The position numbers and the translations under genes are program-made. Positions 51,159 through 60,089 of a DNA stretch of 64,000 nt are shown piece by piece. This DNA comes from Streptomyces sp. CC0208 (GTDB taxonomy: Bacteria; Actinomycetota; Actinomycetes; Streptomycetales; Streptomycetaceae). The DNA lies in contig NZ_CP031969.1 in NCBI RefSeq assembly GCF_003443735.1, forward strand, positions 4,464,001-4,528,000, written 5' to 3'. Positions within the stretch are counted from its first letter, which is position 1; each line of letters starts with the position of its first letter. Below the pieces are notes generated by a model. The model did not search any database and was not told the DNA's origin. It saw only the letters and a program-made list of their open reading frames with translations.

Positions 51159-52271
51159 CTACTGCTCCTCGGGCGACCGCGGCGGGCTGACCGTCGTACG
51201 CGGGGCCCGCCGCTGGGACGAGGTGCGCACGATCAGCTCCGTCGGTATCACCTGCTCGACCGGTTGGTCCGATTCGACCCCTTCGATGGCGTCGATGAGG
51301 AGCTGGATCACAGCCGTGCCGATGCGGCGGGGCTTGAGGGAGAGCGTGGTGACGGGCGGTTCGGTGCTGGCGTACACGGTGGACTCGCTGCAGCAGACGA
51401 TCAGCAGGTCGTCCGGGACGCGCAGGCCGTAGCGGCGGGCGGCGGCCAGCAGGTCGGTGCCGTTCGGGTCGAACAGGCCGTAGACGGCGTCAGGTCGGTC
51501 CGGGCGGGCGAGCAGCCGGTCGGCGGCGACGGCGCCCGCGCACGGATCGTGGGCCGGGTAGGCCTCGTAGACCGGATCCTGGCCCACCCGCTCGCACCAG
51601 CGCAGATACGCGGTGGTCGACAGATGGGTGTAGGTGTCCGTCGTCGTCCCGGTCAGCAGGCCGATACGGCGCGCGCCGGCGTCGGCGAGATGGTCGAGGA
51701 TGCCGAGGACGGCGGCCTCGTGGTCGTTGTCGACCCAGGCGGTGACCGGGAGCGCGCCGGCCGGGCGTCCGTCGGAGACCACCGGTAGGCCCTGCCGGAC
51801 CAGTTCGCTGACGACCGGGTCCTGGTCGGACGGGTCGATGACCACGGTGCCGTCCAGGGCGACGTTCGACCACACGTCGTGGCGCGAGGTGGCCGGGAGG
51901 ATGACGAGGGCGTAGCCGCGGGCGAGCGCGGCCGAGGTGGCGGCCCGCGCCATCTCGGCGAAGTACGCGAACTCGGTGAAGGTGAAAGGTTCATCCCCGT
52001 ACGTCGTCACGGTCAGGCCGATGAGTCCCGACTTACCCGTACGGAGGGTTCTGGCGGCGGCCGAGGGCCGGTAGCCCAACCGGTCGGCGACCTCCCTGAC
52101 ATGGCGGCGGGTGGCGTCCGGGAGCCTGCCCTTGCCGTTGAGGGCGTCGGAGACGGTCGTGATGGAGACTCCGGCGGCGGCGGCCACGTCTCTGATGCCC
52201 GCCCGGCCCGGCCGACTGCCTCGACGTGAGGTTTCCGCGCGGCTCACCTGGTGCTTCCCTGCTGCTGTCAT
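51159..52271 (-). CDS. LacI-family transcriptional regulator
   Basis: 370 aa. The N-terminal HTH and hinge are canonical: IRDVAAAAGVSITTVSDALN, then RVREVADRLGYRPSAAAR-like (residues 26-75). The sugar-binding-like domain has DGTVVIDPSD and TTLSLKPRRIGTAVIQLL. The ATG at 52271 is preferred; a GTG at about 52247 is an alternative. It faces away from the aminotransferase gene. The effector is unknown. Confidence 0.88.
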   Translation of the reverse strand: MTAAGKHQVSRAETSRRGSRPGRAGIRDVAAAAGVSITTVSDALNGKGRLPDATRRHVREVADRLGYRPSAAARTLRTGKSGLIGLTVTTYGDEPFTFTEFAYFAEMARAATSAALARGYALVILPATSRHDVWSNVALDGTVVIDPSDQDPVVSELVRQGLPVVSDGRPAGALPVTAWVDNDHEAAVLGILDHLADAGARRIGLLTGTTTDTYTHLSTTAYLRWCERVGQDPVYEAYPAHDPCAGAVAADRLLARPDRPDAVYGLFDPNGTDLLAAARRYGLRVPDDLLIVCCSESTVYASTEPPVTTLSLKPRRIGTAVIQLLIDAIEGVESDQPVEQVIPTELIVRTSSQRRAPRTTVSPPRSPEEQ

Positions 52272-52694
52272 GGCGAGCCGATAGTAGGGCTCATGCGGTG
52301 GGGTAGGGCGGACGCATATGCACGCGTTGACAGGCACGTTTCTGCAAGGTCATTTGATGCCAACTACCTTTGAAACAAAGACAGTTAAACGATCCAATGG
52401 CACTACGTGACTTGTCGGCACGCATGAGCCTGCCAAGTCCCCGATGTTTCGAAGAGGTCTCAACTCACCTGCACGGGTGATGCGCGCTACGGCGTGAGCC
52501 ACCGGCGCATAGATATATGTGACCGCGCCCCCTGATTCGTCTGCCTTCGTACGGTGATGCCCCTGATGCCTGTGGGGCTGATGAGGTTCGTTCTCACCTG
52601 TACGCAGCGGGGCCCAATCCTCATAAGGTGAGCAGTATTGGAGCCGGCTGCCGGAGTCGGCCGCCATGTGTCGGTGGTCACGAGGAGGACTGCG
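52272..52694. other. Divergent intergenic region, nothing recognised
   Basis: 423 bp between the LacI gene and the aminotransferase gene. An AT-richer segment at about 52340-52400 may be the LacI promoter and operator region. No coding sequence, tRNA or attachment site was identified. Confidence 0.5.
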
Positions 52695-53774
52695 GTGAGC
52701 GAGACAAGCCCCAAGCTGCGCGCCGAGCTGGAGGGTATCCCCACGTACAAGCCGGGCAAGCCCGCCGCTGCCGGTGGTCCGGTGGCCTACAAGCTGTCCT
52801 CCAACGAGAACCCCTATCCGCCGCTGCCTGGCGTGCTGGAGACCGTGACGGCCGCGGTCTCCTCCTTCAACCGCTACCCCGACATGGCCTGCACGGGCCT
52901 GATGAACGAGCTGTCCGAGCGCTTCGGCGTCCCGCTCTCCCATCTGGCCACCGGCACCGGTTCGGTCGGCGTCGCCCAGCAACTGATCCAGGCGACCTCG
53001 GGACCGGGCGACGAGGTGATCTACGCCTGGCGGTCCTTCGAGGCGTACCCGATCATCACGCAGATCAGCGGTGCCACCTCGGTGCGGGTGCCGCTGACGG
53101 CGGGTGATGTGCACGACCTGGACGCGATGGCCGACGCGATCACCGAACGGACCCGGCTGATCTTCGTCTGCAACCCCAACAACCCGACGGGCACGGTCGT
53201 GCGGCGGGCCGAGCTGGAACGGTTCCTCGACCGGGTGCCGAGTGACGTGCTGGTGGTGCTGGACGAGGCCTACCGCGAGTTCATCCGTGACCCCGAGGTG
53301 CCGGACGGCGTGGAGCTGTACCGCACGCGGCCGAACGTCTGTGTGCTGCGTACCTTCTCCAAGGCGTACGGCCTGGCGGGCCTCAGGGTCGGCTTCGCGA
53401 TCGCCCATGAGCCGGTGGCCGCGGCGCTGCGCAAGACGGCCGTGCCCTTCGGAGTGAGCCAGCTCGCCCAGGAGGCGGCGATCGCCTCGCTGCGGGCCGA
53501 GGACGAACTGCTCGGCCGGGTCGGATCGCTGGTCTGTGAGCGCAACCGTGTGGTGGAGGGGCTGCGGGCCCAGGGCTGGACGGTGCCCGAGACCCAGGCC
53601 AACTTCGTCTGGCTGCGGCTGGGGGAGCGCACCGTCGACTTCGCGGCGGCATGCGAGCAGCACGGTGTGGTCGTGCGCCCCTTCGTGGGCGAGGGTGTGC
53701 GCGTGACGGTCGGGGAGGCCGAGGCGAACGACATCTTCCTGAAGGCGGCGGAGGGCTTCCGCAAGGAGCTCTAG
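52695..53774 (+). CDS. hisC: HisC-like aminotransferase (histidinol-phosphate or aromatic)
   Basis: 359 aa class I/II PLP aminotransferase. The SSNENPYPP N-terminal block, CNPNNPTGTV, the YREF loop and the PLP lysine in TFSKAYGLAGLRVG are intact. HisC and the aromatic aminotransferase Pat share these, and this copy is outside a his operon, so aromatic amino-acid transamination is a real alternative. The GTG at 52695 (VSETSPKLRAELEG) has GGAGGACT upstream. The earlier ATG at 52638 covers leader DNA. Confidence 0.85.
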   Translation: MSETSPKLRAELEGIPTYKPGKPAAAGGPVAYKLSSNENPYPPLPGVLETVTAAVSSFNRYPDMACTGLMNELSERFGVPLSHLATGTGSVGVAQQLIQATSGPGDEVIYAWRSFEAYPIITQISGATSVRVPLTAGDVHDLDAMADAITERTRLIFVCNPNNPTGTVVRRAELERFLDRVPSDVLVVLDEAYREFIRDPEVPDGVELYRTRPNVCVLRTFSKAYGLAGLRVGFAIAHEPVAAALRKTAVPFGVSQLAQEAAIASLRAEDELLGRVGSLVCERNRVVEGLRAQGWTVPETQANFVWLRLGERTVDFAAACEQHGVVVRPFVGEGVRVTVGEAEANDIFLKAAEGFRKEL

Positions 53775-53816
53775 CTCACACCGGCCGGGCGTCTGCGCTG
53801 CTCAGGGCCGGATCAC

Positions 53817-53850
53817 AGGGGGGTTCCCGGCGGTAATCGGGACCCCCCTT
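53817..53850 (+). terminator. Terminator after the aminotransferase gene
   Basis: A 12-bp stem AGGGGGGTTCCCG-type (one imperfect pair) with an 8-base loop, then TT, 43 bp after the stop. It insulates the cyd operon. Confidence 0.83.
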
Positions 53851-53888
53851 CTGTTATCGAAAAGAGGTGCGGCATACTAGCTTGTGAA

Positions 53889-53904
53889 TGTGAACGCTTT
53901 CACA
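53889..53904. promoter_or_regulatory. Rex operator (ROP) of the cyd operon
   Basis: TGTGAACGCTTTCACA matches the Rex consensus TGTGAACNNNTTCACA exactly, 24 bp before the cydA start. A second, overlapping inverted repeat uses CTTGTGAA (53881) and TTCACAAG (53899). In S. coelicolor Rex senses NADH/NAD and represses cydABCD when oxygen is ample (known). Confidence 0.92.
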
Positions 53905-53928
53905 AGCGTGTGAGTAAGGAGCGGCACC

Positions 53929-55437
53929 GTGGACCTGGCTCTGGCGCCGGAGACCCTGGCGCGATGGCAGTTCGGCATCACCACCGTCTACCACTTCCTC
54001 TTCGTCCCTCTGACGATCTCGCTCGCCGCCCTCACGGCCGGACTGCAGACCGCCTGGGTGCGCACGGAGAAGGAGAAGTACCTCAAGGCCACCAAGTTCT
54101 GGGGCAAGCTCTTCCTGATCAACATCGCGATGGGTGTGGTCACCGGCATCGTGCAGGAGTTCCAGTTCGGCATGAACTGGTCCGACTACTCGCGGTTCGT
54201 CGGCGACGTCTTCGGTGCCCCGCTCGCCTTCGAGGCCCTGATCGCCTTCTTCTTCGAGTCCACCTTCATCGGCCTGTGGATCTTCGGCTGGGACAAGCTG
54301 CCCAAGAAGATCCACCTGGCCTGCATCTGGATGGTCTCGATCGGCACGATCCTGTCGGCGTACTTCATCCTCGCGGCCAACTCATGGATGCAGCACCCCG
54401 TCGGCTACCGGATCAACAAGGAGAAGGGCCGGGCCGAGCTCACCGACTTCTGGGCCGTGCTGACCCAGAACACCGCGCTCACCCAGGTCTTCCACACCAT
54501 GTCGGCCGCCTTCCTGACCGGTGGCGCCTTCATGGTCGGCATCGCGGCCTTCCATCTGTTCCGCAAGAAGCACATCGCGGTGATGAAGACCTCGCTGCGC
54601 CTCGGCCTGGTCACCGTGGTCGTCGCCGGCATGCTCACCGCGATCAGCGGTGACACGCTCGGCAAGGTCATGTTCAAGCAGCAGCCGATGAAGATGGCGG
54701 CCGCCGAGGCGCTGTGGGACGGCCAGGACTCCGCACCCTTCTCGATCTTCGCCTACGGCGACGTGGAGAAGGGCCACAACACCGTGGCCATCGAGATCCC
54801 GGGCCTGCTGTCCTTCCTCGCCGACGACGACTTCACCTCGTTCGTCCCCGGCATCAACGACGTCAACAAGGCCGAGCAGGAGAAGTACGGGCCGGGCGAC
54901 TACCGGCCCAACATCCCGGTCACCTTCTGGGCGTTCCGCTGGATGATCGGCTTCGGCATGGCGTCCTTCGCCATCGGCCTCGCCGGACTCTGGCTGACCC
55001 GCAAGAAGTTCATGCTCCCGCAGCACCTGAGGGTCGCCGACGACGAGGTGCCGCATCTGGTCCTCTTCAAGAACAAGGCCCTCAGCCCCAAGCTCGGCAG
55101 GCTCTACTGGCTCGTGGCGATCTGGACCCTGGGCTTCCCCCTGATCGCCAACTCCTGGGGCTGGATCTTCACCGAGATGGGCCGCCAGCCCTGGGTCGTC
55201 TACGGCGTCCTGCAGACCCGGCACGCGGTCTCCCCCGGCGTCTCCCAGGCCGAGGTCCTCATCTCGATGCTGGTCTTCACGGCGCTGTACGCCATCCTCG
55301 CCGTCGTCGAGGTCAAGCTGCTCGTGAAGTACGTCAAGGCCGGGCCGCCCGAGCTCACCGAGGCCGACCTCAACCCGCCCACGAAGATCGGCGGCGACAC
55401 GCGTGACGCCGACAAGCCGATGGCCTTCTCGTACTAG
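53929..55437 (+). CDS. cydA: Cytochrome bd oxidase subunit I
   Basis: 502 aa, nine or so membrane helices. The haem b595 axial His is in TTVYHFLFVP (His22), and the quinol-oxidase helices IGLWIFGWDKL and FWAFRWMIGFGM are intact. The Q-loop is of the short type (GWIFTEMGRQPWVVYG follows it). It accepts electrons from menaquinol and reduces oxygen with high affinity. The GTG start has AAGGAG upstream. Confidence 0.97.
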   Translation: MDLALAPETLARWQFGITTVYHFLFVPLTISLAALTAGLQTAWVRTEKEKYLKATKFWGKLFLINIAMGVVTGIVQEFQFGMNWSDYSRFVGDVFGAPLAFEALIAFFFESTFIGLWIFGWDKLPKKIHLACIWMVSIGTILSAYFILAANSWMQHPVGYRINKEKGRAELTDFWAVLTQNTALTQVFHTMSAAFLTGGAFMVGIAAFHLFRKKHIAVMKTSLRLGLVTVVVAGMLTAISGDTLGKVMFKQQPMKMAAAEALWDGQDSAPFSIFAYGDVEKGHNTVAIEIPGLLSFLADDDFTSFVPGINDVNKAEQEKYGPGDYRPNIPVTFWAFRWMIGFGMASFAIGLAGLWLTRKKFMLPQHLRVADDEVPHLVLFKNKALSPKLGRLYWLVAIWTLGFPLIANSWGWIFTEMGRQPWVVYGVLQTRHAVSPGVSQAEVLISMLVFTALYAILAVVEVKLLVKYVKAGPPELTEADLNPPTKIGGDTRDADKPMAFSY

Positions 55438-55455
55438 GCCGAGGGAGATCGAGTC

Positions 55456-56460
55456 ATGGAACTTCACGACGTCTGGTTCGTGCTCATCGCCGTCCTGTGG
55501 ACCGGCTACTTCTTCCTGGAGGGCTTCGACTTCGGGGTCGGCGTCCTCACCAAGCTGCTCGCCCGCGACCGGACCGAGAAGCGCGTCCTGATCAACACCA
55601 TCGGGCCTGTGTGGGACGGCAACGAGGTGTGGCTGCTGACGGCGGGCGGCGCGACCTTCGCCGCCTTTCCCGACTGGTACGCCACACTCTTCTCCGGCTT
55701 CTACCTGCCGCTGCTGGTCATCCTGGTCTGCCTGATCGTGCGGGGAGTCGCCTTCGAGTACCGGGCCAAGCGGCCCGAGGAGAACTGGCAGCGCAACTGG
55801 GAGACCGCGATCTTCTGGACCTCGCTCATCCCCGCGTTCCTGTGGGGCGTGGCCTTTGGCAACATCGTGCACGGGGTGAAGATCGACCAGCACTTCGAGT
55901 ACGTCGGCACCCTCTGGGACCTGCTCAACCCGTACGCCCTGCTCGGTGGCCTGGTGACGCTGACGCTGTTCACCTTCCACGGCACGGTGTTCACGGCCCT
56001 GAAGACCGTCGGGGAGATCCGGGAGCGGGCACGGAAGCTGGCGACCCGGGTCGGTCTGGTGACCGCCGGTCTGGCACTGCTCTTCCTGCTCTGGACCCAG
56101 CTCGACAAGGGCGACGGCAAGAGCCTGGTCGCCATGGTCGTGGCGGTCGCCGCGCTGGTAGCCGCGCTGGCGGCGAACAGGGCCGGACGGGAAGGCTGGT
56201 CGTTCGCGTTGTCCGGTATCACCATCGTGGCCGTGGTCGCGATGTTCTTCCTGACGCTGTTCCCGAACGTCATGCCGTCCACGCTGAACGCGGACTGGAG
56301 CCTGACGGTCACCAACGCTTCGTCGAGCCCCTACACCCTGAAGATCATGACGTGGCTGGCGGCCATCGCCACCCCCCTCGTGCTGCTCTACCAGGGCTGG
56401 ACCTACTGGGTGTTCCGTAAGCGCATCGGCACCCAGCACATCGCTGAGACCGCGCACTGA
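55456..56460 (+). CDS. cydB: Cytochrome bd oxidase subunit II
   Basis: 334 aa, eight or so membrane helices. The sequence ELHDVWFVLIAVLWTGYFF followed by EGFDFGVGVL and GPVWDGNEVWLL is typical of CydB. It partners CydA. It starts 18 bp after cydA with GAGGGAG upstream and ends 3 bp before cydCD. Confidence 0.97.
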   Translation: MELHDVWFVLIAVLWTGYFFLEGFDFGVGVLTKLLARDRTEKRVLINTIGPVWDGNEVWLLTAGGATFAAFPDWYATLFSGFYLPLLVILVCLIVRGVAFEYRAKRPEENWQRNWETAIFWTSLIPAFLWGVAFGNIVHGVKIDQHFEYVGTLWDLLNPYALLGGLVTLTLFTFHGTVFTALKTVGEIRERARKLATRVGLVTAGLALLFLLWTQLDKGDGKSLVAMVVAVAALVAALAANRAGREGWSFALSGITIVAVVAMFFLTLFPNVMPSTLNADWSLTVTNASSSPYTLKIMTWLAAIATPLVLLYQGWTYWVFRKRIGTQHIAETAH

Positions 56461-56463
56461 GGT

Positions 56464-59400
56464 GTGTTTCACGTGAAACCAATCGACCCGCGTCTGCTCC
56501 GGTACGCCCGGGCCACCCGCCTCTTCCTGGTGGCAGTGGTCGGCCTGGGCGGTCTCGGGGCCCTGCTGCTCATCGCCCAGGCGATGCTCATCGCCGAGAT
56601 CGTGGTCGGCGCGTTCCAGCACGGTCTCGCGGTCTCTGAACTCCGTACTCCCCTGCTGCTGTTGGCAGCCGTCGCTGTCGGCCGTGGACTCGTCTCCTGG
56701 CTCACCGAGCTCGCCGCGCACCGAGCGAGCGCGGCGGTGAAGTCGGAGCTGCGGGGGAGGCTCCTGGAACGGGCCACGGCTCTGGGGCCCGGGTGGCTGA
56801 GCGGGCAGCGGACGGGTTCCCTGGTCGCCCTCGCCACCAGAGGGGTCGACGCCCTCGACGACTACTTCTCGCGCTATCTCCCGCAGTTGGGCCTTGCGGT
56901 GGTCGTGCCGGTGGCGGTGCTGGCGCGGATCGTGACCGAGGACTGGGTCTCGGCGGCCATCATCGTCGGGACCCTGCCCCTCATCCCGGTCTTCATGGTG
57001 CTCATCGGCTGGGCCACACAGTCCCGGATGGACCGTCAGTGGCAGCTGCTGTCCCGGCTGTCGGGGCATTTCCTGGATGTCGTCGCAGGTCTGCCCACCC
57101 TGAAGGTCTTCGGCCGGGCCAAGGCGCAGGCCGAGTCGATCCGGCGTATCACCGGCGAGTACCGGCAGGCGACCATGCGAACGCTGCGGATCGCCTTCAT
57201 CTCCTCCTTCGCCCTGGAACTGCTGGCGACGCTCTCGGTGGCGCTGGTCGCCGTCACGATCGGAATGCGTCTCGTCCACGGCGAGATGCACTTGTACGAC
57301 GGCCTCGTCATCCTCATCCTGGCCCCCGAGGCGTATCTGCCTCTGCGGCAGGTGGGGGCGCAGTATCACGCGGCGGCGGAGGGACTGGCGGCCGCCGAGG
57401 AGATCTTCACGGTGCTGGAGACGCCGGTACCGGCGTCGGGCACCGCCGCGGTATCCGCTGGTGCGCTGGCCTTCGAGGGCGTCACGGTCAGGTACCCCGG
57501 GCGCTCGGGGGACGCCGTCACGGACGTGTCCTTCGAGGTCGCGCCCGGGGAGACGGTCGCGCTGGTCGGGCCCAGCGGGGCGGGCAAGTCGACCCTGCTG
57601 AACGTCCTGCTGGGATTCGTGCGGCCGACCGGGGGGCGGGTGCGCATCGGGGGAGCCGATCTCACCGAGGTCGATCTGCAGGAGTGGCGGTCACACGTCG
57701 CATGGGTGCCGCAGCGGCCGCAGCTGTTCGCCGGGACGATCGCCGAGAACGTACGGCTGGCCCGGCCCGACGCCGACGACAGCGCGGTACGGCGGGCATT
57801 GGGGGACGCGGGCGCCCTGGAGTTCGTCGATGCCCTTCCGCTGGGGGCCGACACCGGGCTCGGCGAGGACGGGGCCGGCCTGTCCGCCGGGCAGCGGCAA
57901 CGGCTCTCGCTGGCCCGGGCGTTCCTCGCGGACCGGCCGGTACTGCTCCTCGACGAACCGACGGCGGCGCTCGACGGAGCCACCGAGGCGGAGGTCGTGG
58001 CGGCGGTCCGGCGGCTGGCGGACGGGCGGACGGTCCTGCTGGTGGTGCACCGGCCGGCGTTGCTCGGGGTGGCGGACCGGGTCGTGCGGCTGGCGGAGCC
58101 TGCGGCACCGGCTCCCGTGGACAGCACGGCCAGGACGTCCACGGCACGCACGGTCGAGGAGGGCGGCCCCGTTTCGGTCGCGCCCGTGATGAGTGAGGCG
58201 CCGACACGGGCGGGTGGAGCTCTCGCCCGCGTCCGCGCCATGTCCGGCCCCCGACGAGGCCGGCTCGCGCTCGCGCTGCTGCTCGGCAGCCTCGCGCTCG
58301 GCAGCGCCGTGGGACTGATGGCCACCTCCGGCTGGCTGATCTCGCGGGCCTCGCAGCAGCCGCCTGTGCTGTATCTGATGGTGGCCGTGACGGCGACCCG
58401 GGCCTTCGGGATCGGGCGGGCCGTGTTCCGGTACGCGGAGCGGCTGGTGTCGCACGACGCCGTGCTGCGCATGCTCGCCGACACCCGGGTCGCCGTGTAC
58501 CGGCGCCTGGAACAGCTGGCGCCCGCCGGTCTGCGCACGGCCCGTCGGGGTGATCTGCTCTCGCGGCTCGTCTCCGACGTGGACGCCCTCCAGGACTACT
58601 GGCTGCGCTGGCTGCTGCCCGCCGGTGCCGCCGTCCTGGTGTCGGCGGCCTCCGTGGGCTTCACAGCGTGGCTGCTGCCGGCAGCCGGTGCCGCGCTGGC
58701 CGCGGGCCTGCTGGCCGCCGGTGTCGGTGTCCCGCTCATCACGGGAGCCGTGGCACGCCGCGCCGAGCGCAGGCTCGCCCCCGCTCGCGGGGCACTGTCG
58801 ACCCGCGTGACCGATCTCCTCACCGGGACCGCCGAGTTGACCGTCGCCGGTGCCCTGCCCGCCCGTACCGCCGAGGCACGGCGGGCCGACGGCGTCCTGA
58901 CCCGGATCGCCTCTCGTGCCGCCACCGCCACCGCACTCGGTGACGGCCTCACCGCCCTGATCTGTGGCCTGACCGTCACCGCCACCGCCCTGGTCGGCGC
59001 TCAGGCGGTTGCCTCCGGGCGGCTCGGCGGGGTCGCCATGGCCGTCGTCGTGCTCACTCCGCTGGCCGCCTTCGAGGCCGTCCTCGGGCTGCCGCTCGCC
59101 GTGCAGTACCGCCAGCGGGTGCGCAGGAGCGCGGAACGCGTCCACGAGGTGCTGGACGCGCCCGAGCCGGTACGGGAGCCGGAGCACGCTCGGCAGGCGC
59201 CCGCCTCGCCGTTCCCGGTCGTCCTCAGGGGACTGACCACCCGGCACGAGGGCCAGGACGGGGACGCGCTCGCGGGCCTCGACCTGACCCTCGCCCAGGG
59301 CCGGAGGATCGCCGTGGTCGGTGCCTCCGGTTCCGGCAAGACGACGCTCGCACAGGTGCTGCTGCGCTTCCTGGACGCGGGCACCGGCACCTACACCCTG

Positions 59401-59961
59401 GGCGGCGTGGACGCCCACGGGCTGCGCGGCGACGACGTGCGGCGGCTGGTGGGGCTGTGCGCCCAGGACGCCCACCTCTTCGACAGTTCGGTGCGCGAGA
59501 ACCTGCTCCTGGCCAAGAAGGACGCGGCCGAGAAGGAGTTGCGGGACGCGCTGCGGCGGGCCCGGCTGCTCGACTGGGCCGAAAGCCTGCCCGACGGGCT
59601 CGACACGCTGGTCGGAGAGCACGGGGCGTGGCTGTCCGGCGGTCAGCGCCAGCGGCTCGCGCTGGCCCGGGCGCTGCTCGCCGACTTCCCGGTCCTTGTG
59701 CTGGACGAGCCCGCCGAGCATCTCGACCTGCCCACCGCCGACGCGCTCACCGCCGATCTGCTGGCCGCCACCGAGGGCCGCGCGACGCTCCTCATCACGC
59801 ACCGCCTGGCGGGGCTCGAGTCGGTCGACGAGGTGGTCGTGCTCGACGAGGGGCGGGTCGTGCAGCGGGGTTCCTACCCGGAGTTGGCGGGTGCGGAGGG
59901 GCCCTTGCGGAGGATGGCCGAGCGGGAGGCGGAGGCGGAGCTGCTGGTGGCTGCGCGCTGA
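56464..59961 (+). CDS. cydCD: Fused ABC transporter CydDC for cytochrome bd assembly
   Basis: 1165 aa. The CydD half (1-560) has a six-helix domain, Walker A GPSGAGKST (about 370) and the signature LSAGQRQRLSLARAF. The CydC half (about 575-1165) has Walker A GASGSGKTT (about 955) and LSGGQRQRLALARAL. The heterodimer, here one chain, moves thiols or haem needed for bd oxidase maturation (family knowledge). The GTG at 56464 is 3 bp after cydB and contains parS. A second GTG at 56473 would shorten the protein by three residues. Confidence 0.95.
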   Translation: MFHVKPIDPRLLRYARATRLFLVAVVGLGGLGALLLIAQAMLIAEIVVGAFQHGLAVSELRTPLLLLAAVAVGRGLVSWLTELAAHRASAAVKSELRGRLLERATALGPGWLSGQRTGSLVALATRGVDALDDYFSRYLPQLGLAVVVPVAVLARIVTEDWVSAAIIVGTLPLIPVFMVLIGWATQSRMDRQWQLLSRLSGHFLDVVAGLPTLKVFGRAKAQAESIRRITGEYRQATMRTLRIAFISSFALELLATLSVALVAVTIGMRLVHGEMHLYDGLVILILAPEAYLPLRQVGAQYHAAAEGLAAAEEIFTVLETPVPASGTAAVSAGALAFEGVTVRYPGRSGDAVTDVSFEVAPGETVALVGPSGAGKSTLLNVLLGFVRPTGGRVRIGGADLTEVDLQEWRSHVAWVPQRPQLFAGTIAENVRLARPDADDSAVRRALGDAGALEFVDALPLGADTGLGEDGAGLSAGQRQRLSLARAFLADRPVLLLDEPTAALDGATEAEVVAAVRRLADGRTVLLVVHRPALLGVADRVVRLAEPAAPAPVDSTARTSTARTVEEGGPVSVAPVMSEAPTRAGGALARVRAMSGPRRGRLALALLLGSLALGSAVGLMATSGWLISRASQQPPVLYLMVAVTATRAFGIGRAVFRYAERLVSHDAVLRMLADTRVAVYRRLEQLAPAGLRTARRGDLLSRLVSDVDALQDYWLRWLLPAGAAVLVSAASVGFTAWLLPAAGAALAAGLLAAGVGVPLITGAVARRAERRLAPARGALSTRVTDLLTGTAELTVAGALPARTAEARRADGVLTRIASRAATATALGDGLTALICGLTVTATALVGAQAVASGRLGGVAMAVVVLTPLAAFEAVLGLPLAVQYRQRVRRSAERVHEVLDAPEPVREPEHARQAPASPFPVVLRGLTTRHEGQDGDALAGLDLTLAQGRRIAVVGASGSGKTTLAQVLLRFLDAGTGTYTLGGVDAHGLRGDDVRRLVGLCAQDAHLFDSSVRENLLLAKKDAAEKELRDALRRARLLDWAESLPDGLDTLVGEHGAWLSGGQRQRLALARALLADFPVLVLDEPAEHLDLPTADALTADLLAATEGRATLLITHRLAGLESVDEVVVLDEGRVVQRGSYPELAGAEGPLRRMAEREAEAELLVAAR
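56466..56479. other. parS site spanning the cydCD start
   Basis: Perfect parS core that begins two bases into the cydCD start codon (GTG at 56464). The first codons, MFHVK, are the parS sequence itself. Confidence 0.9.
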
Positions 59962-60089
59962 GGCCGGCCGACGAAGGTGGTGCTGCGACGGTCGTGCAGG
60001 CGCCGCACTGACCCGTCCGCAGCAACGTGTCCCCCGGCCGTACGCCTTGAACAGGACCGGGTCCGGGTGCCCGGGACAGGATCGCTGAC

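Noticed and set aside
52272..52694. tRNA or integration site near the aminotransferase gene
   Set aside because: No cloverleaf or T-loop sequence was found here or elsewhere in the window.
54382..57369. 995-codon open frame on the minus strand
   Set aside because: Antisense to cydA, cydB and cydCD. It is a GC-rich frame shadow with Asp/Gly/Arg/His-rich composition and no domain.
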